A stretch of DNA of 64,000 nt, taken from JAICLK01 sp963810525 (GTDB lineage Bacteria; Patescibacteriota; Saccharimonadia; Saccharimonadales; UBA4665). The DNA is taken from NCBI GenBank assembly GCA_963810525.1, contig CAWENB010000001.1:76239-140238 (forward strand). Reading direction: 5' to 3'. The translations under genes were made by a program, and so were the position numbers. Positions 17,768 to 26,462 of this stretch are shown here, in pieces. The stretch's first letter is position 1; every line of letters starts with the position of its first letter. The notes under the pieces were generated by a model. That model was not told the DNA's origin and searched no databases. It saw only the letters and a program-made list of their open reading frames with translations.

Positions 17768-18001
17768 AAATATCGGACCGGGCATGACAACACGCGTGAC
17801 GCGAAGCTGAATGGTGTCGTCGAGCGAATGAACCGTACCTCACGGGAAGATATCTATGATCTTGGCCTGCATGATCTACTAAGCATTGAGGAACACAACC
17901 ACCTGCTAAAAGAGCAAGACCATATCTACAATTACATCCGTCCCCATGAGGCGCTTGGCACGCAGACACCGAACCAGTACTATGTAAGCACTAAATCTTA
18001 A
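17768..18001 (+). pseudogene. Fragment of an IS3/IS481-type transposase
   Basis: Only the C-terminal integrase core remains: DAKLNGVVERMNRTSRED, with the catalytic Glu in GVVERMN, and YNYIRPHEALGTQTPNQYY. The first two catalytic Asp residues and the HTH are absent, so it is inactive. I see no inverted repeats. It lies just upstream of the broken uvrA. Confidence 0.7.
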
Positions 18002-18064
18002 CCGTCAAAGTGTACGGTATATGGTGATCTCGTACAGAGTCTGGAAGCTTGAACAATACTCCTG

Positions 18065-18070
18065 TATAAT
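18065..18070 (+). promoter_or_regulatory. -10 of uvrA
   Basis: TATAAT, nine bases before the ATG at 18080. Confidence 0.55.
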
Positions 18071-18079
18071 ACCTCGGCT

Positions 18080-20898
18080 ATGAGTGACAAAATCGTGGTG
18101 AAGGGTGCCCGCGAGCATAACCTCAAGAATATTGATGTGGAAATTCCGCGTGAAAAATTGGTGGTCATTACGGGATTGTCCGGGTCGGGCAAGTCAAGTC
18201 TGGCCTTTGATACGATTTACGCCGAGGGCCAGCGCCGTTATGTGGAGAGCTTGAGTAGTTACGCCCGGCAATTTTTAGGGATTATGGAAAAGCCGGATGT
18301 CGATCAGATCGACGGCTTGAGTCCGGCTATCAGTATTGACCAGAAATCGACATCGCGGAACCCGCGCTCGACGGTCGCTACGGTTACCGAAATTTATGAC
18401 TATTTACGTTTATTGTTCGCGCGTGTCGGCATCCCGCATTGCCCGGTTTGCGGCAAGGCGGTCACGCGGCAGACCACCAACGCTATCATTGATCAGGTGA
18501 CGGCGTTGCCGCAAGGAGCGCGTCTAATGATTCTGGCGCCAGTTATCGTCGATAAAAAAGGCGCCTTCGAGCACATTCCCGAGCAATATATGCGTGCAGG
18601 TTTCGCCCGGGTGCGGGTCGACAGCGTGGTATATGCGCTCGACGAATTTCCCGACCCTCGATAAGAATTACAAACACACCATTGAGGTCGTGGTGGACCG
18701 ATTGGTGAACGATGAAGCCAGCCGGACGCGGCTGGCGCAGAGCGTCGAGCAGGCGCTTGAGCTGGCAGACGGGCGCATGACAGTACTGAATGCCGATACG
18801 AACGAGGAGTTTCAGTACAGCTTGCATTACGCCTGCCCGGATCATCCGGATATTGCTATTCCCGAACTTGAGCCGCGGACATTCAGCTTCAACAGCCCGC
18901 ACGGCGCCTGTCCGGTATGCACGGGTTTGGGCTCGCGACTCGAAGTTGATCCGGAGTTGGTGATTCCCAACGGCCGACTGACCATCGCTGAAGGCGCTAT
19001 TCGTCCCTTCAACCGCGTCAATGTCGATAACTGGTACATGAAGAAACTGCAGGCGGTGGCCGACCATTACGGGTTTTCGCTGCATGTGCCGACGAGTGAA
19101 GTCAGTGCCGAAAACATTGAACACATCATGTATGGCACTGGCAACGAAAAATACCGGGTAAGTCTCGGCCACGGCAGGACGTTTGAAACGACCTACGAAG
19201 GCGTTGTGCCGAATCTCGGAACGCCGCCACAAGGAGACCGAAAGCGACTTTATCCGCCGCGATATCGAGCGTTTCATGCAGGAAAAACCGTGCTACAAGT
19301 GCCATGGGCTGCGACTCAAGCCCGAAGTGCTGGCGGTGACCGTACACGCTCGCTCAATCATGGACATTTGCCAGTTATCGATTGATGAAGCGCTCGGCTG
19401 GTTTGACGAACTGCATTTGAGCGACACGGAACTCCATATCGCTCAACAGGTGCTGAAGGAAATCAAAGCACGGCTTAATTTCTTGCAAGAAGTCGGGCTA
19501 AATTATTTGAACCTGCTGCGCAGCGCCAACACGCTGAGCGGCGGCGAAGCTCAACGCATTCGACTGGCCACGCAAATCGGTTCCGGCCTGCAGGGCGTGC
19601 TCTACGTGCTTGACGAACCGAGCATCGGCCTGCACCAGCGCGATAACGACCGACTCATCAAAACGCTCAAAACGCTGCGTGACCTCGGCAATTCGGTGAT
19701 TGTCGTGGAGCATGACGAAGACACAATTCGTACGGCCGACTATCTGCTTGACATCGGTCCCGGCGCCGGCATGCATGGTGGCCACGTGGTTGCCGCTGGA
19801 TCGCCGTCCGAAGTGCAGAAGGTTAAGGAAAGTATAACTGCGCAGTATCTTAAGCGGCAGCAAAAAAATCGCGCTGCCTAAGAAACGCCGCGCCGGAAAC
19901 GGCCTTGAGCTTGTTATCAAAGGTGCCCGCGAAAACAACCTGCAAGAATATCGACGTGAGTATACCGCTCGGCAAATTGGTGGTGGTGAGCGGCGTCAGC
20001 GGATCGGGCAAATCTTCATTGATCAATGACATTTTAGCCAAAGAACTGCTGGCGCGGTTGAATGCGCGCCAGCACGGTGCCGGGCCGGCACGACGACATC
20101 AAGGCATAAAGCAGCTCGACAAAGCGATTATTATCGACCAGTCGCCGATCGGCCGCACGCCGCGTTCCAACCCGGCGACGTATACCGGCTTGTTTACGCC
20201 GATCCGCGAACTATTTGCAGCTACGCCGGAAGCTAAGTTACGCGGCTACTCGCCCGGACGTTTCAGCTTCAATGTAAAGGGCGGCCGCTGCGAAAACTGT
20301 GCTGGCGACGGCATCATCAAGATCGAGATGCACTTTTTGCCTGATGTCTACGTTCCTTGCGAAGTCTGTCACGGCAAGCGCTACAACCGCGAGGCGCTTG
20401 AGATCCATTACAAGGGTAAGACGATCAGCGACGTGCTTGAAATGACATGCGAGACAGGCGCTGGAATTCTTTCGAAAACATTCCGGCAATTGCCCGCAAA
20501 CTCCAGACGCTCGTTGATGTCGGTCTGGGCTATATCGGCCTCGGCCAGCCGGCCACGACGCTTAGTGGTGGTGAAGCACAGCGCATCAAACTCAGCTACC
20601 GAACTCAGTCGCCGCGCTACCGGCCGCACGCTTCTACATCCTCGACGAGCCGACCACCGGGCTGCACATGGCCGACGTTGACAAGCTGCTGCACATGTTG
20701 CACGCGCTGGTTGATGCCGGCAACAGCATGGTCGTGATTGAGCACAACCTGGACGTCATCAAAAACGCCGACTGGCTGATCGACATGGGGCCCGAAGGCG
20801 GCGCCGGCGGCGGCCTAATCATTGCCGAAGGCACGCCCGAACAGGTTGCGAAAGTGCCAGAATGCTACACCGGCCAATTCCTAAAGCGTATGCTCTAG
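18080..20898 (+). pseudogene. uvrA: Excinuclease ABC subunit A with eight single-base insertions
   Basis: UvrA is the damage-sensing ATPase of nucleotide excision repair. All family landmarks are present in order: two Walker A loops (GLSGSGKSS, GVSGSGKSS), signature motifs TLSGGEAQRIRL and TLSGGEAQRIKL, Walker B VLDEPSIGL and LDEPTTGL, zinc CxxC pairs, ending GQFLKRML. The frame breaks eight times and each break is repaired by removing one base, near 18650, 19218, 19862-19868 (A run), 19943, 20457, 20470, 20597 and 20634. Removing eight bases leaves exactly 937 codons, the normal length. The amino-acid sequence is otherwise well conserved, so this is either a very recent loss or assembly error. 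Confidence 0.9.
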
Positions 20899-21362
20899 AT
20901 GGAGCAAGGAGCTACGTTTGAATCGTAAGGAATTTGGTTCGGCTGCGGACCATTTTCGAACGTGTTGGCGGCTACCCAGCCAGTTTCGCCGCTTTCGCCG
21001 GGCAAGTACATGTCATACCAGCCCCCGTCTCTTACTGAGCCGGGCTGACCTGAATTGGGCGGAATTCGGCATTTTATTGTGTAGGTTTGTCCGGCAACCG
21101 TGCGGGATATTGCTACGGCGCCTACGTTCAATGTGTTGAATACATTAGCAGGATATTCGGCCGTTTCTTCGTAATCGATTGCCGGCGTCGTGCTCCCGGA
21201 TTCTTCCGGCGGTGTCGTTTCACCGGTCGTGCTGCCTCTGGGTACTCGTGAAGCGCCAAAAGTATAAGGTGTACCATTTACCGTTGCCGATCCGCTTATG
21301 CCGCTCGTACAGCTTACGAGACCAATACATCCTGCAGTACCAATGATGACCCGCCCCGGCAT
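20895..21362 (-). CDS. Putative secreted protein with SH3-like segment
   Basis: 155 aa. The N-terminus (MPGRVIIGTAGCIGLVSC) is a weak export or lipoprotein signal with Cys at position 18. A Ser/Thr/Pro-rich linker (GSTTGETTPPEESGSTT) follows, then GWYDMYLPGESGETGWVAANTF, whose last part resembles the GWV strand of bacterial SH3 domains. It may bind the cell wall; this is tentative. The 3' end overlaps the uvrA stop codon by four bases. Confidence 0.55.
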   Translation of the reverse strand: MPGRVIIGTAGCIGLVSCTSGISGSATVNGTPYTFGASRVPRGSTTGETTPPEESGSTTPAIDYEETAEYPANVFNTLNVGAVAISRTVAGQTYTIKCRIPPNSGQPGSVRDGGWYDMYLPGESGETGWVAANTFENGPQPNQIPYDSNVAPCSI

Positions 21363-21592
21363 GCGAACTCTCTTGTCGCTGATAAAGTCGTGTCACCAGC
21401 CGCGTGTTTCACTGGCTTCCGAATTGTTCATGCGATGTTTTGACATACTACTCCCTTGCCTGGAATGAACATGTACTTTTTACTTTAAATAGGGGGTTGA
21501 TAAGGTGTCAACCCTTGCCATAGGGGTAGGTTTTGTATACTTCACAACATGAGCGCGGAGTTTGGCGTGGAACACCAGAACCAGGCAGGCGC

Positions 21593-22249
21593 TTAATCTT
21601 CCTCGGTAGTTTTGTCCGAACGTTTTCGCAAACGGTCGCGGAGTTTGGCGTGGAATGTTTTATCGGTCGCGAGATGCCAGGCTAATGGACCGAAGGTGAA
21701 GAGCATGGCAGCGCCGACGGCGAGTAAAAAATAATGATCGATGTTGGGGATTTTGGTGCCGACGAAGTAACCGAGCATGGTGACGACTATCGCCCAAGCG
21801 GTATCGCCGATGGCGTCAAAGAGCGCGAATTGCACGCGGTTCATGCGGCCGATGCCGGCGACTATCGGCGCGAAAGTGCGTACGATCGGCACGAAGTGGG
21901 CGAGCAGCATGGCTTTAGTGCCGAAGCGTTCGTAAAAGTTTTCTGCCCGCTGCACATACTCCTGACGGAAAAGGAGGCCGTCCTGCTTGCGGAAAAGCCG
22001 GCGGCCGTAGCGTTTGCCGATCTCATAGCCGACGTTATCGCCGCAAATCGCTGCTGCCGCAACCACCAGTATCACCCAGGCTAATGGTAGTTTGCCCTGC
22101 GCCGCGAATGCGCCGGCGGTCAGTAGTAACGTGTCGCCGGGCATGAAGAAGCCGACCAACATACCAGACTCTGAAAATATAATGCCTCCGATGATGACGA
22201 GGCCAAGCGTCACACCGGCGCCGTTAAGTAAATCCGATGGGCTAAACAT
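21593..22249 (-). CDS. DedA-family membrane protein
   Basis: 218 aa with five to six hydrophobic segments. The family hallmarks are ESGMLVGFFMPGDTLLLTAG near the N-terminus, GDNVGYEIGKRYGRR and the conserved Arg-containing FVPIVRTFAPIVAGIGRM. DedA proteins are undecaprenyl-phosphate or phospholipid flippases/transporters needed for envelope homeostasis. The ATG at 22249 is preferred over the GTG at 22252 because TATGCT lies eight bases upstream. Confidence 0.9.
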   Translation of the reverse strand: MFSPSDLLNGAGVTLGLVIIGGIIFSESGMLVGFFMPGDTLLLTAGAFAAQGKLPLAWVILVVAAAAICGDNVGYEIGKRYGRRLFRKQDGLLFRQEYVQRAENFYERFGTKAMLLAHFVPIVRTFAPIVAGIGRMNRVQFALFDAIGDTAWAIVVTMLGYFVGTKIPNIDHYFLLAVGAAMLFTFGPLAWHLATDKTFHAKLRDRLRKRSDKTTEED

Positions 22250-22364
22250 CACCTACCAGCATACGGGAAAAGCGTAGCGAAGTCTATAATACTAAAAAAC
22301 CCTAAAATTGACTAAAGAACCAAAATATGCTATATTCTACACGATTGAACTTTTTGGGATACGA

Positions 22365-23120
22365 ATGAATCAGGACAATCTATATTCGATATGTCGAAAT
22401 CTGTTGACGGTTAGTGTTATTGCCATAGTATTTATGGCGGCCACATCGAATGCAGGAGCCATCGGCACACTCCGTACGGCAAGTTTAACCAACTGGTCCG
22501 GCTACGCGGTTACCGGCCAGACATTTAATACGGTCACCGGTGATTTTTACGTTAATAAGATTGCTTGCACGGCGCCGAATGCTATGGCACTTACATGGGT
22601 CGGTCTCGATGGATTTGACCGGAAAGAAGTTGAGCAGGCCGGGATATGGGCGTGGTGCAGTGGCGGCAAATCGAATTACGCAGCGTTCTGGGAGATGTAT
22701 CCAACGACTAAGGCACAAGTGCTGCCGATAAACATACGAGTCGGTGATAAAGTAAGCGTGACGGTGAGCTACAGCGCGGGGACGCGCTTATTTACAATGA
22801 GTGTAAGAGATGTGAAGAGCGGGCAGCGGGCAGCCAAACAAATGTCGTGCGGCGCAGGTGTGAGCTGTGGTCGCAGCTCAGCCGAATGGATTGTCGAGCG
22901 TCCTAATGCCAACGGCAAACCGGTGCCGCTCGCCGACTGGGGTGACGTGGGTTTCTATAATTCGATGGCATCGACCGACGGCAAGTTCCAGCCGATCTCT
23001 GCTTTCTCGCACACACGTATTCTCTTGGGGAATCTGAAAAACCGGTATAATTTGGCCACCATCAGCAGGCTGAACCGGACCGGCAATTCCTTCCGCGACA
23101 CCTGGCGCTACGCAAAATAG
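22365..23120 (+). CDS. Secreted peptidase G1 (eqolisin) family glutamic peptidase
   Basis: 251 aa. A signal peptide covers about residues 10-33 (LLTVSVIAIVFMAATSNAGA). The mature part follows the eqolisin fold: NWSGYAVTG, WVGLDGF, Gln91 in VEQAGIWAW, AAFWEMYPT, VTVSYSAGTRLFTM, Glu174 in SAEWIVERP and DWGDVGFYN. Gln91 and Glu174 match the Gln/Glu catalytic dyad of scytalidoglutamic peptidase, which works at acidic pH. There is no long propeptide, unlike the fungal enzymes. The ATG at 22365 places the signal peptide at the N-terminus; an earlier in-frame start at 22308 adds 19 residues. Confidence 0.85.
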   Translation: MNQDNLYSICRNLLTVSVIAIVFMAATSNAGAIGTLRTASLTNWSGYAVTGQTFNTVTGDFYVNKIACTAPNAMALTWVGLDGFDRKEVEQAGIWAWCSGGKSNYAAFWEMYPTTKAQVLPINIRVGDKVSVTVSYSAGTRLFTMSVRDVKSGQRAAKQMSCGAGVSCGRSSAEWIVERPNANGKPVPLADWGDVGFYNSMASTDGKFQPISAFSHTRILLGNLKNRYNLATISRLNRTGNSFRDTWRYAK

Positions 23121-23197
23121 TGCGAAATTGTAGGCATTCCGTATCTTATGGGAAACAGGTGCGGGAGCGGCTCGATGCACGGTATGTGCTTATGCGG

Positions 23198-23243
23198 TAT
23201 AATATGCTCTTAAGGATGGGCTTATCAGATTAATTCAGGAGGG
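23198..23243 (+). promoter_or_regulatory. rplY promoter and Shine-Dalgarno sequence
   Basis: TATAAT at 23198-23203 and a near-perfect AGGAGGG at 23237-23243, three bases before the ATG at 23247. This gene has a true leader of about 35 nt, unlike many of its neighbours. Confidence 0.7.
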
Positions 23244-23246
23244 AAT

Positions 23247-23987
23247 ATGGATTCAGTATCGTTAGCGCTTGAACCGCGCGTCATAAAGGGTAAAGCGGTT
23301 AAAAACTTGCGTAAAGGTGGCGTCGTGCCGGCCGTAATTCACGATCATGGCAAAACTTCGGTAATTGTGCAGGTGGAGTATCAGACGGTCTATAAGGCTT
23401 ACTTAGCTGCCGGCAGACATCACCCGGTGGAGCTAACCGCCGATGGTAAAAAATATACGGCGTTAATCAAATCGATTACATTTGATCCAAAGTACAACTC
23501 AATTACCCATGTGGTGTTCAATGCCGTCAAAGCTAACGAAAAGGTCGAGGCCGAGATTCCGGTTCATCCGCGCTACAGCGAAGGCAATGAAAGTACACCG
23601 GCCGAACGCGCCAGTCTGATAGTACTGACCAATCTTGAAATGGTGCAGGTTAAAGCGCTTCCTAAAGATTTGCCGGATGCGCTTGAGTATGACGCCGAAA
23701 AGCTCGTGGAAGTTGGTGACCATGTGACAGTAGCCGATTTAATTGTGCCGGCAGGCGTGGAAGTAGAAACGGCGTCAGAGCACGCAGTGGCTACCGTGTA
23801 TGAACCGAGTGCCCTGCAAGCTGCCAATGACTCGGCCGGCGGTACGGCAACCGACGAAGATGCTGAGGAGGTGGCGTCTGAGCACGAGAGCAATGCCGTA
23901 GAGGGTACGCAAAAAGATGAACTTCGTCCAGGCGGTAAAGAAGAAAAAGAAGACAAATCCCAGGGTCGAAAGCCCGAAAAACAGTAA
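23247..23987 (+). CDS. rplY: 50S ribosomal protein L25/Ctc
   Basis: 246 aa of the longer Ctc type. The N-terminal 5S rRNA-binding barrel (residues 1-95: LALEPRVIKGKAVKNLRKGG, VPAVIHDHGKT) is followed by the TL5/Ctc C-terminal domain to about 190 (GNESTPAERASLIVL, LPDALEYDAEKLVEVGDH) and a highly charged Glu/Lys tail of about 50 residues, as in many Ctc proteins. It binds 5S rRNA in the large subunit. Confidence 0.92.
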   Translation: MDSVSLALEPRVIKGKAVKNLRKGGVVPAVIHDHGKTSVIVQVEYQTVYKAYLAAGRHHPVELTADGKKYTALIKSITFDPKYNSITHVVFNAVKANEKVEAEIPVHPRYSEGNESTPAERASLIVLTNLEMVQVKALPKDLPDALEYDAEKLVEVGDHVTVADLIVPAGVEVETASEHAVATVYEPSALQAANDSAGGTATDEDAEEVASEHESNAVEGTQKDELRPGGKEEKEDKSQGRKPEKQ

Positions 23988-24021
23988 TGTAGAACTGCTG
24001 TAGTGACGATTCCATTCGGAT

Positions 24022-24573
24022 TTATTGTTCGAATTTCGGCAAATCAGCCGGGGCAAATCGTTCCAGCAGTGTAGCGACTAGCGCTTGGTTCGGGCTATCC
24101 GGGCAGAAATTGATTTTTGGTGTGGTTGCGCATTCCTTTGGCACGGCGGTGTCGTTGTCGGTCATCACGACGCGTACAGCAAATCCGACTACTCCGGGGC
24201 CAATCTTCGCAATCAAATTCTGACCTTCCGGCCCTGCAACGGGATCGCTCCAATGCCAAGGGCCATCCGGTGAGCGCCAGCCCAACTCAGTTCCCCGATA
24301 GCCGGTGCCTTGCGGCAGGGTACCGACATACTGCGCTACCATGCCGTACTTCCAGGTACGTTGGTCATCCGCTTTTACGCCCAGAGACGTATCGCCGGGA
24401 TAGAAAGGGCTAATTGCGGCACCCGAAGCGCACGTACCCGGCGGCAACTCGGGATTGGTGCCTGCACTCGAACTGCTGCTATTGCTGCATGCGACTGCCA
24501 TAAGAGCCGCGCCGAGGGCGGCGTGCCGTGGTTTTAAACGAAAATTTCCGCTGCTTTCACCAATCCGACGCAT
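24022..24573 (-). CDS. Putative lipoprotein, 183 aa
   Basis: The N-terminus carries RHAALGAALMAVACSNSSSSS, with a lipobox-like MAVAC and Cys29 followed by a Ser-rich spacer. The mature part has Trp/Gly-rich stretches (GWRSPDGPWHWSDP) and four further Cys. GGGAG precedes the ATG. It is presumably anchored to the outer face of the membrane; function unknown. Confidence 0.65.
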   Translation of the reverse strand: MRRIGESSGNFRLKPRHAALGAALMAVACSNSSSSSAGTNPELPPGTCASGAAISPFYPGDTSLGVKADDQRTWKYGMVAQYVGTLPQGTGYRGTELGWRSPDGPWHWSDPVAGPEGQNLIAKIGPGVVGFAVRVVMTDNDTAVPKECATTPKINFCPDSPNQALVATLLERFAPADLPKFEQ

Positions 24574-24706
24574 GAGCCATCTCCCTCATCGCCTATAGGT
24601 AAAATTTATAACAGAACTACGTAAGCAAGTAGTAAATTATTTCGCAGTTCAAAAATGTATGGAGTATTACATTTCGCCCTAGGCGGTTCGATTTTCGGGA
24701 AACGAA

Positions 24707-26461
24707 TTATGATTCTAAAAAGCCGCCGGACTGGTGTTTCCAGAGTTTGGCGTACAGGCCGCCTTTTTTAAGTAGCTTGGCGTGCGTGCCTTCTTCTACG
24801 ATTGCGCCGTCATCAAGCACGATAATGCGATCTAAACGCTGGATAGTGCTGAGCCGATGGGCGATGACGAGCGTCGTCTTGCCTTGCATCAGACGCCACA
24901 GGCTCTCCTGGATGAAAGCTTCGCTTTCACTGTCGAGTGCCGAAGTAGCTTCATCGAGCACCAGAACCGGACTGGACTTGAGCATGGCGCGGGCGATGGC
25001 TATACGTTGGCGCTGACCGCCGGACAGTTTGACACCGCGCTCGCCGACCAGCGTGTCATATCCTTTCGGTAAATCCTGAATAAATCCGTGCGCGTGGGCT
25101 TGCTTGGCGGCTTGTATGACTTCAGCTTTTTTGGCATCCGGCCGCCCGTAAGCGATGTTTTCACGGATGGAACGGTGAAATAGCAGAGGTTCCTGCGGTA
25201 CGTACGAAATCGATCGGTGCAAATCATCTTGCGACATGTTTCTGATATCCTGACCGTCAATGGTAATGGTGCCGTCCTGCACATCCATAAATCGCAAGAG
25301 TAACTTGGTGAGTGTAGTCTTGCCGCCGCCGCTCGGTCCGACCAGCCCGACATGCTCACCCGGCGCGATCCCCAAGTCGAAAGACTTAAGCAGTACGGCT
25401 GCGGCTTTAATATCTTCGTTGTACTTAAACATCACCTTTTCAAAAGCAATGGCGCCGGCTTTTATGCGGCACAGCTCAGGCTGCTTGGGATCGAGCACGA
25501 CCGGCGTACGTTCAAGCAGCTCGGTCATTTCGGCAGCGTCTCCAAACACGCCCTCGAAGGTGCGCATCTCCATGCCGGCTTTTTCAATACTGTCGATGAT
25601 ACGCAGTATGTACACTTGGAAAAGTAGGAAGGTGGCAATGTTCAGGCTGCCGTGTTGTACGCCCAGCACGCCGCCTATAAGCACCAGGATTTGTAACGCC
25701 AAGCAAAGTACGCGCATTATAGAGTGGTTACTAATGGCCATGCGCCAGCTGCGGGACAATCGTCGTTTATGCTCCCGGTTGGTTTCATCATAACGGGCTT
25801 CTTCGCTCGCTTCGGCGGCAAATGTTTTTATGGCCGTTGCGTTGGTGAGGATATCGGCTAGTTCGCCGGTCAGCTGACTTTCTTTGGCAACTGCCAGGCG
25901 TCTGACCGGCATACGCCGGAGCGTTAACGACACGACCACGATTATGGCGATAAGCCACAGCACGCCAACGCTGACACCGAGCGCTGCGTTGAAATAGATC
26001 ATAATGCCGATGGCGGTTAGGACGCTGCTCCATATGCCGAGCAATTCTAAAAACACAGTGTTAGAAAATAACTCGTAGCCTTTGGCGAAGCGATTGGCCT
26101 GGGTGACGAGAGAGCCGCTGAAGTTGTCGGAAAAAAAGCTGTACTCTTGGCGTAGTAAGCTCTGTAGGCTCCTGGCGTAAAGGTCGTGCATGGTAATGAG
26201 CGTCAGTCGCATCGAAAACCAGCGATCGGCAATGTAGGTGATTCCGGCGCCGAAGAGCAACGCGGCAGCCGCGTACCAAATATAATACGAATTGACCGGC
26301 TGGTGATTGGCCAGCTGGCCAAGTATTTTGGCTATAAACAGCGGGCTGATAATGTTCTGTAAAACCGCACCCGGCCCAAAGCCGAGGGCGCCCACAAAGA
26401 GCCAAGGATGTTTGGGGTATTGGCTAACATACAGACGCAGTGTCTTGAATGTGGTTGACAT
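24707..26461 (-). CDS. ABC exporter half-transporter 1 (TMD-NBD)
   Basis: 584 aa with six membrane helices in residues 1-310, then a full nucleotide-binding domain: Walker A GPSGGGKT, Q-loop YVPQEPL, signature LSGGQRQRIAIARA, Walker B LVLDEATSALD and H-loop IAHRLST. It belongs to the MsbA/LmrA-like exporter class; the substrate is unknown. The start lies one base after the stop of exporter 2, whose last Glu codons supply a GAGGAG ribosome site, so the two are coupled and probably form a heterodimer. All catalytic residues are consensus. Confidence 0.9.
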   Translation of the reverse strand: MSTTFKTLRLYVSQYPKHPWLFVGALGFGPGAVLQNIISPLFIAKILGQLANHQPVNSYYIWYAAAALLFGAGITYIADRWFSMRLTLITMHDLYARSLQSLLRQEYSFFSDNFSGSLVTQANRFAKGYELFSNTVFLELLGIWSSVLTAIGIMIYFNAALGVSVGVLWLIAIIVVVSLTLRRMPVRRLAVAKESQLTGELADILTNATAIKTFAAEASEEARYDETNREHKRRLSRSWRMAISNHSIMRVLCLALQILVLIGGVLGVQHGSLNIATFLLFQVYILRIIDSIEKAGMEMRTFEGVFGDAAEMTELLERTPVVLDPKQPELCRIKAGAIAFEKVMFKYNEDIKAAAVLLKSFDLGIAPGEHVGLVGPSGGGKTTLTKLLLRFMDVQDGTITIDGQDIRNMSQDDLHRSISYVPQEPLLFHRSIRENIAYGRPDAKKAEVIQAAKQAHAHGFIQDLPKGYDTLVGERGVKLSGGQRQRIAIARAMLKSSPVLVLDEATSALDSESEAFIQESLWRLMQGKTTLVIAHRLSTIQRLDRIIVLDDGAIVEEGTHAKLLKKGGLYAKLWKHQSGGFLES

Positions 26462-26462
26462 A

